Below are positions 22,375 to 33,620 of a stretch of DNA of 64,000 bases, piece by piece. Each line of letters starts with the position of its first letter. Within the stretch, counting starts at the first letter, position 1. Location: contig LUCM01001903.1 of assembly GCA_008360955.1 (NCBI GenBank), forward strand, positions 38,138 to 102,137. The letters run 5' to 3'. The stretch comes from Fasciolopsis buskii. Its lineage: Eukaryota > Platyhelminthes > Trematoda > Plagiorchiida > Fasciolidae. The notes under the pieces were generated by a model. That model did no database searches, was not told where the DNA came from, and was given only the letters and a program-made list of their open reading frames with translations. Both the position numbers and the translations under genes were made by a program.

Positions 22375-22670
22375 AATGATTAGGATTTTCCACCAAAGCC
22401 CTTGATTCTAGCAAGAACCTGACCGCAAGGCAGCCGGGTGTGGTTGAGAGGAAATTTATCCGCTTGAGTCAATTATTATTCCGCTGATGTTTTCCAACTG
22501 AGCTGCTAGTTCAAATCAACCCTCGACCTGGACGACCAAGAGACTACTTCGTCAGGCTCCCTACTCACTTACCTTCTAGATACGATTGGATCTTCGGCTT
22601 AAAATAAGCCATTTCGTATAGCTCGTTGGATCATGGAGGCGCGAAAGCCGTCACACCACGTAAAATTGCG
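22375..22670 (+). repeat. dispersed repeat, copy 1
   Basis: The blocks 'GAGACTACTTCGTCAGG' (about 22540) and 'TATAGCTCGTTGGATCATGG' (about 22617) recur as reverse complements at 61120-61150 and 61047-61072, with matching order and spacing. The part at 22375-22510, read on the minus strand, contains GCAGCTCAGTTGG, which resembles a tRNA-type A box. It may be a SINE or the end of a larger element. Confidence 0.6.
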
Positions 22671-22844
22671 GCCTCGTTATGATCGGAGGAATAGGAATCA
22701 GCACCAGGACCCAGAAATTTGGGGCGGCATAGAACCACTTATGGTCAGATTAAGTTAGGCGTGGTAATGGGCTGGGGGACAGCGAGTTGGAATAAATTGA
22801 TTTTACTGAAAGAAAATGAAAGTTGCAAAGGATTTCCAACCTAC

Positions 22845-23108
22845 CGTGGCACTCTAACGATCCTCGGTCGTCAACCATCGGCAAGGATTTTGAGACGTGA
22901 TCAGATCGAGAGGCGCCGTCGGATGAAAATAACTGATCCAGTTCGAATGTGCCATCGGAAGCAGCTGACTGATTGTATGTGGTTGTATGTATACCGGACG
23001 ATGAGGTGACCAAAACTTCGCCTGATTCTGTTGAAGATGGAATCCAGGTGACTGGATTGGCATAGGTACAAAAGTAGGTTGTACTCGTACCAAGTGCAGC
23101 ATTTCCAC
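22845..23108 (-). CDS. C2H2/AT-hook gene, exon 5
   Basis: The acceptor is TGTTTTGGATAG. The exon's first two bases GT complete the codon started by the A of exon 4 (AGT, Ser). The donor, CACG|GTAGGT, leaves one base, which fits exon 6. The 88 residues are Ser/Thr-rich with aromatic spots (TSTTYFCTYANPVTWIPSST, then FELDQLFSSDGASRSD). The composition continues that of exons 3 and 4, which supports one gene. No domain recognised. Confidence 0.72.
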
Positions 23109-23249
23109 CTATCCAAAACAGAGTTGCAATATTTTCAAAGTTTTGTGGGCGATGAGCTTGGCATTTAGATCGCAAACGTTTCATCGCCAACCGAGGCGCC
23201 ATCAAAAGTGCGTAGGCAATGACCTCTGGTTATATTTATAGCAGCACGG

Positions 23250-25560
23250 CTACAGATTTGACCTTAACCTCAGAGTAAGTCCACCTCGTAGGTTGCTATG
23301 GCTTCGACCTTGAGCTACCACTGTTGCTATTTTTAGGAAGGTTGCCAATCTTGGTAATGTTAATAAATCCAGTAATGCAGTTGAGATGCTGTTTAACTGG
23401 AAATAGTGGTAGATACGGCGGTTTTGAAACAGCTCCCGTTCCAATCCACTCAAATTTTGAGCTTTAGTAAATTGCATATTCGATCCAGTTCAATATACTC
23501 GTTGATGGAATTTGTCGACGAGTCCCAAGCTCCTAGAAACTCTTGAATATCTTATGTCTGCTTGGTCCACAACGTAAACGGTGTCCGGATTGAATGCATG
23601 CCTTTCCTGTTCTTCGTGAACGGATATTAGTGAAAAAGGAACGCCTTAATGTGGTAAGTTTGTGTTCATGCATTCACGTAGCAAGTTTTCTTCCAGTTTG
23701 ACAGACGAAGCATTTGTTGTAGTCCTGATATTTGACCTTGTAGAGAACAGATCTTGTCGTTCGTCTTGAGTTCTGCTTTAGGATTCAAAATGAATTTTCT
23801 CATGGTTTTGGTCAGTTTTTCGGTGACCGTGATGCCTTGTGGTTAGAGAAACCTCGCAATCATTTCAGATACATTTTTGATGTAGGGCAGCCTTATCTTC
23901 TTGTTGGATTTTGGTCGTTCAGTTGTTCATCCCGTTTACGGTTCTTATAAAATTTCTTGGGTAGCCTTTTCGTTGAAACGTCTTGAAAAGGTAGTTCCAT
24001 TGTGCTACAATGTTTTTGCTCTGTTGAGGTGTTCGCACGCAGCATATTTTGTGAGCATAGGAATGGTTGTTGCGGAAGCTTAGTATCTGGCCAGCGTATG
24101 TAGGTTTTCGACACATTGACGTCTCCAGAATTACGTTTTTTGTCCTTTCTTACCAGTACCCCCAGATAAGGAATTTTTTGTTGTTATTTTCCATCTCGAT
24201 AATGAACTGGATCCTGTCGAAAATTTTGATTATTGTCTGCGCATTCTCCATATCGCAGTGCGTGATAGTGACAAAATTGTCGTCAACATATCGGATCCGA
24301 ATCTTTGGTTGTATCTTGGATGGTGCAATGTCTGCAAGGGCTTGCATCATAACTTCCGCGAGAAATTCTAGCATCGGTGATCCCATAGGAGTTCCTCTAG
24401 TTTGCTCATAAATGTCACCGTCAAATTTGATGTGTGTAAACAAATCCGTCAGTTCACGATTTGCTGACGTTTCCAACGGATTGTTAGGGTCGTGTCTTTG
24501 GAGAAGCTCTGGTATTTTCTTCGTCAGTTTTAAGTCAATTGAAGTAAGGAGCGCTGTGACGTCTAACGAGGGCATAATATCGTCCTCCTCAATCTTAATG
24601 TTTGTTATTTTGCCAAAAGATTGTTGGACTCTAATGGGGGGTTTCAGGTGTCTCCATAGGTCTTCGGTCGAATTGTGTCGGAGCTCCTGGCAAGGAAACA
24701 ATTGGTCTCAATGGAATGCCTTCCTTGTGCACTTTGGGCAGTCCGTAGAACTGTGCTGTTAGAGGCATCAACTCTCATCCTCCACCGTTCGTTGTTGGCT
24801 ATTCTCTGCATATCCTGCAGTTTCTTCAGGGTTTTGTTGATCTTGATTCCGCTATTGGATTCGTATCCAGCAGACAGCAAAATCGTTTACCAGCTGCTTT
24901 GCTTTTTGTCGATTTTGCCCATGGCAACCGTTGCTCTTCTTTGGTCGGTCGAAAGTATGATGATATTGTCGTTCTTCTTGAGTGTGTCCAGCGCGCCACG
25001 TTCCACATTAGATAGATCATCGGGTTGGAGAATACGGGAGATTAACAGAACTATGATTTGTCTCAACTCAGATCCGGTTTCCTCAGGAAACCCAGACGAC
25101 TTAAACGCATGTTCGAGTTCGGCCAGGTATTTTCTCGGTGTAGCATTACCCAGACTGGAATTCAGCCGTTTTCGCAGGACGTTCACCTCCTCCGTCGAGA
25201 GCGCTGGAGAAGACAAATTTTTTACCCACCCATTATCCCCAGCTTCATTACTACTCTTTGTGAGCTTTTAGAGTTTATCTAACGCTAATCTTTTCTAACC
25301 CGTCTCCCAATGGCAACTTTGACTTCTATGACAGTTCCGCTGTCCACTATTTCTTTGAACAAGTATTTTTTCTCTTCTACCGCCTTCTTATACTTATTTG
25401 TGCGACTGTGAACATCCGTGATTAGGATATGTATCATACGCCTACCATTCCGTCTTGCTACCGTCCATGTCTCTGAGGGTTATGGGTGGTCTACGATCTA
25501 CACTCGGAGGTAAGATGTTTCGTCCTAGGCATTCGTGAAAAAATTGTTAGCCGGTAGAAG
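23250..25560 (-). mobile_element. Penelope-like retroelement with RT and GIY-YIG remnants (inside intron 4)
   Basis: On the minus strand an N-terminal basic region lies near 25310-25560 and a second piece at 24880-25270 (VLRKRLNSSLGNATPRKYLAELE, DNIIILSTDQRRATVAMGK). The RT follows, with frameshifts. It has an FYGLPKVHKEGIPLRPIVS-like stretch, MPSLDVTALLTSI, YEQTRGTPMGSPMLEFLAEVMM and an intact RIRYVDDNFV box (24150-24701). The RT thumb region has YPRNFIRTV (23900-24116). A linker PYIKNVSEMIARFL leads to a decayed GIY-YIG endonuclease (about 23670-23745), where YKVKYQDYNKCFVCQTGRK stands for the usual Y-x-G-Q-T. The order RT then GIY-YIG is diagnostic for the Penelope-like order. Frameshifts and stops throughout make it inactive. 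The exact ends are not defined. Confidence 0.85.
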
Positions 25561-28139
25561 CTTGTCGGTAGGTAAACATCTCCCACCGTCTAGTTACAAT
25601 GTGCTGCCTTTTCATATATCCTTCGGTGTGAGTTTCAATAAAGGATGCCAAAACCTAAATAGCACACCGATCTCCACCATCGATTCATTTAGAAAAAGGT
25701 AAAAAATGGTAGGACCTAGAACAATTAGGATGAAAATGATTTAATGAAAAATCACTGAATTTAACTGCTTCCAGTTACCATCGTCATCCAAGTTACACCA
25801 ACTTCACATCTATTCGCCAACCCAGTACTGATTCACTCTCGTTTTTGCAACTAACAGTCTCACCTGCGCCACAGTAAGAAATAAGCAAATGGGGATTATG
25901 CTGCCTTCCAAATGACAAATTTATAAAAACCGTAAAAGTGCCGAACATCGACATCGTGAATTGCGCAGTACAAGCATTTTCACGAGTCTGGAGTTTGCAG
26001 AAACTGTACCTAACTAGGAAGCGGGAGGGGGAATAACGTACGGTAGCAAAGAATAAGAATTAGACGACATAGCAATGCGCTCCTCTGCGCGCTATGGAAG
26101 AAGACAGAAGACAAACTAAGAGGACAAGTGTAAGTTTATTGACAATGGGTGAGTAACGGCTAACAAGTTGCGCTGTTTGTATGACTTCCTCAAATGACCC
26201 AATGACAAACAGCACGGCGATCAATAAGGATGTAGAATTGTTCAGCTTTGGTGAGGCAATCTGACAACAATGAAAACCTACGAAATGTTTCTATATGAAA
26301 ATACTTTCCAATCTGAAACCTTCAGTGCTGAAGGTGAAGAAAAGCTAGTCATTCACAAGAGATTGGACATGAAAATCATCCTGACTGCTGTAGCACAGAA
26401 AGGCAAGAGACGAAGCTCTGGTTTTGGCTTGTCAATCTCGAGCGATTATAACTCCCGGCCGACATCGAACCTTTCCATTAACTCCAATGAACAAAATCAA
26501 ATTGGATAGATATGCATTAGTTCATTAATGAAAACTAAATCGTTTATACCAGTCTTCTATTATCAACACGCACTACCGATTATTCGGCTGACTAATTTCA
26601 CCCACCATTAGTAACTTTCTCATAGGGCTTCACTCAACTTATCGAGTAGTAAAATGAGTGTGACATCAAAGCAGTTGTCTTGAATTCGACCAGGGCGATG
26701 AATATGGCGAGTCAGTATCTACTACCCTTACATGGATGGGAATAGGATTTGATCAGACGGAGCTGTGTAACTTATTGTCTTGCAAGCCAACAAATCCAGG
26801 ATCTCAGTAGCCAAGTGCACAGAGTCAGTCGTTGCCCAAGCATGTGATCTTTGGAAACTGGATTTCGTCAAGCATCTACCCTGATTTGTCGTCTACACTG
26901 GAAAGGGGAAATCTGTTGGTAGATAAGCACATCTGTTTCCAACTATAAGATGTTATTGAAACGGTTATTTTCAACCGGACGACCAGAGGTGAGTGAGTGA
27001 AATTCAGTCTGCTTATAAGTCTATGTAACACTGAAACTGACAGAGAGAAAGAACGCATACTCCGACGTTTCTGTGTATCTACATTACAATGCAATAACGA
27101 TTGTTCGAACTCAAAGTGGTCGATGGTGACCACCAAGCAGCAAACGAGAAAAGCGGGGGCACATTTTGCCTTTCAGAAGCTGACAAGAGAAAAAATCTAA
27201 TTTGACGTCACACTGGATAGTGATGAGGAACGAGGCAAATGTAATCGAAATCGCACGAAGAGCCAAGCACAGCAAGCCCGCTGAGTTGGTAAAGGTGACA
27301 GTGAAAACGACCTTGCATAATGAATGGCCCAGTGTTAGGGAACTCTTGAATACAGACTGAGATTTAAAAAGCTTCGCAGATTGCTCTGATTTCTAAAATG
27401 GCTAAACAAACAATACCATTTCACCCACTGAAAGAAATTTTCCAGCGGGTAACGGAACAACGCGAAGCTCACACGTCCGGTTTAAGGTTCGCATCAATCC
27501 AATGAGATGAAAAATACATGTGACTTAACATCTTCCTGAATACGCGTTTCTATTTGCTACAAGTCTATTGTAAAGATCATATGCGCAGGCCAAAAATAAT
27601 GCAGGACAAAGAAAAAAGGTATTTTTGCGTAGGTTTCACACACACAACATCTTAAATATTCCTCTTTGTCATTCACTGTCTACCATTATCTACAGCTTGA
27701 CTTTAGGTGAGGTGGTATCTGGCTAAGCGAACCAGCGAGATTTGGTTTAGGAGGCTTTAGTGACAAGATCAGGTTGGAAAGACTGCGACACGAGACTAAG
27801 CGCTCGCTAATCATAATGACCCCCTATTCCAGTTTACACATTTTTTGTTCAATTTGAATCAGGAAATCAACATTCCCCGAAATTCTTGTAGGACAGAAGT
27901 GGTCAGTCCTAGTTTACAAAATTCGCTTTCATGCAGCAATGCAACACGAAGCACAAAACGTTAATTTCAAAAGTTGCACTCATCAAACAAGTACAACCGA
28001 CTATACTTCTCCGACGGTTTTCATCACTCTAAGCTTACGGTCACGGTTGCACGTCGTCCTTACAAAAGCAACGACCTTTTGAGCCTACCGAGGCATTTCG
28101 CTCAACCGAACAAAGGCATTATAAAAGAGAAACACTTAC
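25561..28139 (-). other. rest of intron 4, unassigned
   Basis: No motif-bearing frame. A 79-codon + strand frame (26270-26509) is not flanked by convincing splice sites. No repeat shared with other parts of the window was noticed. Confidence 0.35.
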
Positions 28140-28509
28140 TAGTTTGGACAGAATCCACCGAGCACGGGGCGAAGCAATTTGAAGAATCCACAACAGATTG
28201 GGAGCAAGCAGCCTCATTTGACGTTGAGGTCTGCACAAATTCGACGGGAGTAGCCATGTAGTAATACAGGGTGGTCACTCCATCTGGACCGAGGACGGGA
28301 TAGAGCTGTACTGACTGAGAAACAGAAACTGTAGTAGGTGCGGATAAATTCTGACTAGATGGAACTTCACTTTCAGAGGGTTGTGAACTTGTGTGGTCGG
28401 CTTCGGTTACGTCCATGGACGTGACGGAGCCTGTCAACAACGTTTGTTGGTTGTCTATCCAAGGAGTGGGATAAATCTGAATAGTTGCCGTAACAGGAGC
28501 AGACTGAAC
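28140..28509 (-). CDS. C2H2/AT-hook gene, exon 4
   Basis: The acceptor, ACATTTTTTCAG, gives a phase-0 start, matching the phase-0 donor of exon 3. The donor CAAACTA|GTAAGT leaves one base, matching exon 5. The 123 residues are Ser/Thr/Gln/Val-rich (PTTVSVSQSVQLYPVLGPDG, then TLYYYMATPVEF). There is a long acceptable frame with no stop. The composition resembles Gln/Ser/Thr-rich activation regions of transcription factors, but this is only a similarity of style. Confidence 0.78.
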
Positions 28510-28852
28510 CTGAAAAAATGTAATTGGATTCATTCAAGAGTGAGAAACTAAAAAATGGCTTCGTTGATGACTGCGACGAGGATGATAACAAAATCAAGCC
28601 ATAACGAAAAAGAATGGATCACACAAAAAAGCAATAACGAGTGATGAAATCTGGGGTTCATAGTTAAGAGATGTTCGTACTTTGAAAGAACCAGCTAGGC
28701 TGCCGACAACAGTAGTATACACCTACCACTATGGCGAAAGTGAAGTAGACGGTAGAAAACACGAACAGTCTTGCACCGAAAAGCGCAGAAGTTGCGATAT
28801 CAACATTCAGATGAAAAAAGGATAGTAAATGTCCGTTTCAAAGAGGACTTAT

Positions 28853-29020
28853 TGTGTTCCAGTCAAACACTAGTTATTGCAGAACGAGAAGATTGGTAGG
28901 TCCAGAACATAGGTTTTATTCCTTTAACAGATGGAGCATAGAGCTGAAACAAGAAAATGCAGATAGTTAAAAATGCGTTTTACAGACGTGAGTATAATAG
29001 AGCGAAGGATGTATATCACA
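28853..29020 (-). repeat. LTR of the Gypsy element, 3' side of the element
   Basis: A direct repeat of 32391-32554. Shared blocks are 'AGCATAGAGCTGAAACAAGA' and 'TAGTTAAAAATGCGTTTTAC', with several substitutions between copies. The terminal TG and CA are approximate. No clear target-site duplication was seen at these ends. Confidence 0.75.
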
Positions 29021-32000
29021 TTCTTTCTCGAACAGTTGAACGACCATATTAGGGCGATACATGAGTGGCCTAACTTTACACTTCACGACTGCGGACATGA
29101 TACGAGTACGCTCTTTGTTGTTCACCTGCGATTTGATTTGTGCTGGGTGACAGTAGTAGGGTGTGTGGAACTTCCTTCCGCGTGCGCGGATTCTTCAAAT
29201 TATGTGGTCGTCTGGTGCATCACTTGTCACTACAATGTGGGCAGATAGGTTGCTATATTTTGGGGCAAGATTATGAAGGGAAACTGTTTCCTAGCGATCA
29301 CCTGGAAGCCGCATATGAGCGCACTCGGTGGAGCTCAATTGTGTTGACGACAGACTTGTATTTTGATGAACGAACGTTCCGCCTCGTGACGATGGGTCTA
29401 GAAACGGTAAGCCAGCAAGGTAAGAACACTCTTGAAGTAGACGTTTTGTTGTATCGAGGCGAACGTTTATGTGGAGTGGTGTTTACAGCAGTGCACAAAA
29501 GGGATGTAATGCAGCTGGAGGAACGATTTTCCATTCAGTGATTGGAAGGGATCTTTTTTGGCGGCCGGAGAAATGCAACGCCATATGGTACTGTTAAGGT
29601 GTTCCACTGTGGGTTTTAAGCTATCGTTCTGTTGGCAGCAATACCTTTGGCATGTAAGAAATTTTTCAGTTGCACAGGCACAAATGAGGACCCATGGTTC
29701 GAGTGGATGTATGGAGACATTCCGAACAGTTGACAGAATTGGTCGATGATTGTGGGCAGCGTCATATCTCGACAAGGAAATGAGAACTGAAATCGGGAAT
29801 GTTCGTCGACTACTGTGAAGAGACATTTGTTGCAGGCCGCTAAAGTCAGTGGTCCCTTAACTCGACATTCAGGCGTTCGAAAGGGGATATAGCTTCTTAA
29901 AAAGTTCCCAACCGGTATTTTGCAAAATCTCGGCTTTAACTTGGCGCACACGGCACAAACAGATACCGTTTTCTTAATGTCCTCCATTGAGAATAAGAGG
30001 TCCCTAGATTGTATGAAGTGTACCGAGCGAACTATCCCAGGGTGAACTAGGTATTCATGCAAGTTCTTCAGAGACAAGTCGGATGCAGAAGTGCAATGCC
30101 CACGAGAAAGCGTATCTGCTGCTGTGTTCTACTCCCCGCGACGTTAAAATACGTCGAAGTTATAACGAGAGAGAGCTCGATGTACCCGCGTTAAATTTGA
30201 TCGTTTTTCACATTTCTCCGATGCTGCATATCATACATGAAAACAATCGATCTGTGATCCGTAACTAATTGAAAGTGTACGCCGAATAAATAATGTCGCC
30301 ACTTACGGGTGACTTCAACGATAGTCTATGCCTCTTCTTCCACTGACGAATGATGTCATGCACCAGCCGTCAGTGTCTTGGAAAAGGCCACTGGTCGGCC
30401 ATTCTGTGCAAGAACAGTGGAAATTGCAACGTTTGGAGCGTCCATCTCAACTATGAAGAATGACTTAAGACTCACTGTTGGCATGACGGATCGCAACAAC
30501 TCACCTTTCAATGATTTGTATGACTATGCAATTTTATCTGATAGGCTAAACGCTCGATTGCTAACCAGAAGTTGAATATTATCGAAATAATCTAATATCC
30601 ACTGTGAATAATCCGCAAAAAGCCCGACGACGAGCTGTTGAAACTTCAAATCTTTTGGGAGAGCTAAGCTTAGTAAGGGTTCGAGTCTGTCAGGGTCAAG
30701 TTTGATCGATCAGTGGGAAAATTCGTACCCGAAAAGCCTGATCAACTTTCTCCCGATCGTGCTTTTAGTGTCACTAAACGCTAGCTTTTGCTTCTCAACA
30801 GAAACGTATAACTGTGAGGGGTTTTTGATGGTGTTCCTCCTCATCCTCATCATAAACAGTGATACTGCTCAAGTAAGCAAGTGTAGATGGGAGAAATTAT
30901 GTTGTGACAATCTGATCGATTACCCTCTGAGGGCATGAAACTGGAACGGGCTTCGGACGCAAAGAGCGTCTTGTGTTCGCCTCCGATTGGTATTTGGTGG
31001 TAGGATGATTTGAAACCTAGGGTACTGAAAAAAAGCGCAGCCGGCGGTTTTTTTGGCCTTCGAGAACGCGTAAGCGTCAAGAAGCTTGAACTGACCTACT
31101 GTCTGGTTGTAATCAGCCACCATTCTGCATTTGTGCCGCTCATTGGAAGTGAGCACACCAAGGTGAGCTGGATGGATCAACGATGTGTTCTTTCAGCAGA
31201 CGATCGATTTCCATTCTGATAAAACGCTTATCTGTGATGAAATACCGTCGAGATTTGGTAACAATAGGACTGAAGTTAGGTAAGAGATTGGAAAACGGAG
31301 AAGGTGGGTCGATACGGGTTGTAATATGGTTCCATAAGGAGAGCGATTCACTTTAGCCTCCAAAAGAAATTACGAGCATTTTGTGCAAACGTAAGAAATC
31401 GTAATCTGGAAGTACATCAGCATGGAGATTGGGGTGAAACAGAAAGCTTGAAATTTGAGTAGTTAGAATTTTTGCGAGACAGAGTCTGTGTTTGGGCTGT
31501 CAGGTTGGTGGATGCCATGGTAATGGAACTACGAGGCCCTTCTATTTTCCAAAATTGTCTGTGAATAACGGAATTGGGTACGTAACTGCCTGAACTTCCA
31601 GCACCAGCCAAGATTCGCATAGGTACCCCGTTTACAAGAACCTCTGCAACCGAAGTGGAAAGACAATGGGGAGCGGACGCCACTACCAGAGAAGATAAAG
31701 AGCTAACTGTTGACGAATTTCTGTTACGAGATGACCGCCAAACCTTTTGGTAGGACCCTTTTTCATTACACTGCTTCCACGTAGCATCCTTAGCGGGACA
31801 CTTTGAGCGAGGTTGTCTGGCATATCCACCACAAAATTAACATCGATCAGTGGACACTGGCGTTAGTGCTTGTTCGGATGTTTTGGAACGTAGTTCTTCG
31901 GATGTCTCTTGGTGAGACGAAGACACCGATTATGCGAGCTCACAAGGATAAAACGACTGAGGCTGATGACACACTATTTCTAAGGAATGAGACTGTCCGT

Positions 32001-32390
32001 AAGCGTCCTGATTTCCAGGTGTTGTCGAATGGAATTAGATTGCACTCCACTCACGAATGCATCATTCTGATTTTGCTCGGCTATGACAGATTTAAAACCA
32101 CAGTATTTTGCTAACAATTTCAACACAGGCCTAGCAAAAACCTCGTTTTTCGGTTTTATGTACATTTTTTCGAGAGTATGCAGCGCATTTTCATAAGTTT
32201 TGCATCCTGCGACGCACCCGTAGATGGAGGGTGTTACGCAATTGATCAGAACGTCGAGCTTCTCCGTGTTGGGTGTTGAAGATTTAGCGATGAAAATATT
32301 GAATGCACGGAACCAGTGTTCAGGACGTAGAATTTTGTCCATTGTTAAACGAATAAACTGTAGTATACTGTGGTTAGTAGTGGCTTATCA

Positions 32391-32554
32391 TGTTGCAGTT
32401 AAACATTCGTCAATGCAGAATGAGGAGATTGGTAGGCTCAGAATATAGATTTTACTCCTCTAACAAATAGAGCATAGAGCTGAAACAAGATAATGTAGAT
32501 AGTTAAAAATGCGTTTTACAGACGTGAATATAATAACAGGAAGGATATGTAGCA
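32391..32554 (-). repeat. LTR of the Gypsy element, 5' side of the element
   Basis: Partner of the repeat at 28853-29020. It starts TGTTGCAG and ends near GTAGCA. RTE-A sequence begins within about 10 bp of its right end. Confidence 0.75.
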
Positions 32555-32559
32555 TAAGG

Positions 32560-33620
32560 ATCCTCGACATTGTAGCGGTGGTGGATGATTTCAATGCATA
32601 AGCTGGACACTGTGCTTTACTCGCTGAACATAGAGATAACGACGACAGGATTCTCTGGTTTTCGCAAACAATCGTTTGTTCCTGTGTAGTGCAAACTTAC
32701 AACACAGTTCGCGTCGGACGGCGAAACGGCGCTCTAATTTCACGAGTACCCTGATTCCGATGAACCGTATCGCAGTAAGATACCACTGGCGTGATTATCC
32801 AATGGACTAGATACTTCTGGTTCGTGTGCGTAGAATCGAAGCACGCAACAGTTTTAACGCAATTTATGTCCCAGATCAATGGCCCGAAAGCAAACCACAA
32901 AACCGGTTAGCCAGAAAAAATCTATTTGATCTCGAAGTTCACACCACTTATGCACAGGAACTATTAGAATAGATGAGAACTACAAGGAACAGTAACGTGG
33001 ATGAGCACTGTGATCGAATCAGAGATTAAATCTCTCAAGAGTCTCCGAATCTAATGAAGCAAAAACTCCGGGTCTCCAGTGGTAAGCATACAGATAATAT
33101 ACGCTGGTATACGCAGCGTCAGGTAACAAGTTTCAAGAATCCTGGAAAATAGTGGGTCAAAGAACTGAAGAAATGGAAGCAGCAACTGCTTAAGGTGACG
33201 GTCAAATATTGTTTAATTCTAAACACGATGCCGGTACGCGGTGAACATCGGACAGTGAAACGGTATGCGATAAAATGGGCAGCCTATTTATGGCAAACAA
33301 CAGAGATATGACCGTTGGGCTGAATATTTCAAGGAAAGTTTATTTGGTCATACATTAATGCAGTCAATTCCATCTTGACATTTGCAAGCCCTTGAGAAAT
33401 GTCCTTTGATCTTCAACGGAATTGGAAGCAGGGTCGACTACTAAAGCGTAGGAAATCGACCGCGCTCGACAAACTTCTTCTCAATTCTATTAGAGCTGGG
33501 TGGAGTTGCACTAATAAAAACATTTGCCTCCTTGATTCGTAACATTTGGAAAAAGGAAAGTATTCCCGTCATCATGGAACGAAACAGTGACAGAACTCAT
33601 CTTCAAAGCGAGAACACACA
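32560..33620 (+). mobile_element. RTE family A, internal fragment
   Basis: It starts with CTCGACATTGTAGCGGT, homologous to 7557-7572 of the long copy, and runs collinearly through the endonuclease C-terminus ('CACAGTTCGCGTCGGACGG'), the linker ('GACCGTTGGGCTGA') and the first RT block ('CTCCTTGATTCGTAACAT', 'AAAACATTTGCCTCC'). It ends near 33620, where similarity stops. It is heavily mutated, with no long frame. Confidence 0.75.

Larger units (their letters stand above)
28853..32554 (-). mobile_element. CsRn1-like Gypsy LTR retrotransposon with both LTRs (dead, inside intron 3)
   Basis: All expected parts are seen in order on the minus strand. Gag remnant: 31980-32342 (YENALHTLEKMYIKPKNEVFAR). 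Damaged zinc knuckle: near 31735-31810 (CPAKDATWKQCNEKGSY). Protease: near 31560-31680, where the DTGSS site reads AGAGSS, so the catalytic Asp is lost. RT remnant: 30480-31200 (FKSSYHQIPIGGEHK). RNase H remnant: 30200-30470 (NGRPVAFSKTLT). Integrase: 29470-30080 with LHEYLVHPG, CAVCAKLKPRF, FTVVDEHSRF and YIHSNHGSSF, where the second catalytic Asp is Asn. Integrase C-terminus: near 29290-29530 (NTTPHKRS, VELHRV-like). It is flanked by direct repeats of about 165 bp. Family by motif likeness to the trematode CsRn1 group. Confidence 0.85.

Noticed and set aside
29140..29541. 133-codon + strand ORF next to the Gypsy LTR
   Set aside because: It is antisense to the integrase C-terminal region of the minus-strand Gypsy element; no independent motif.
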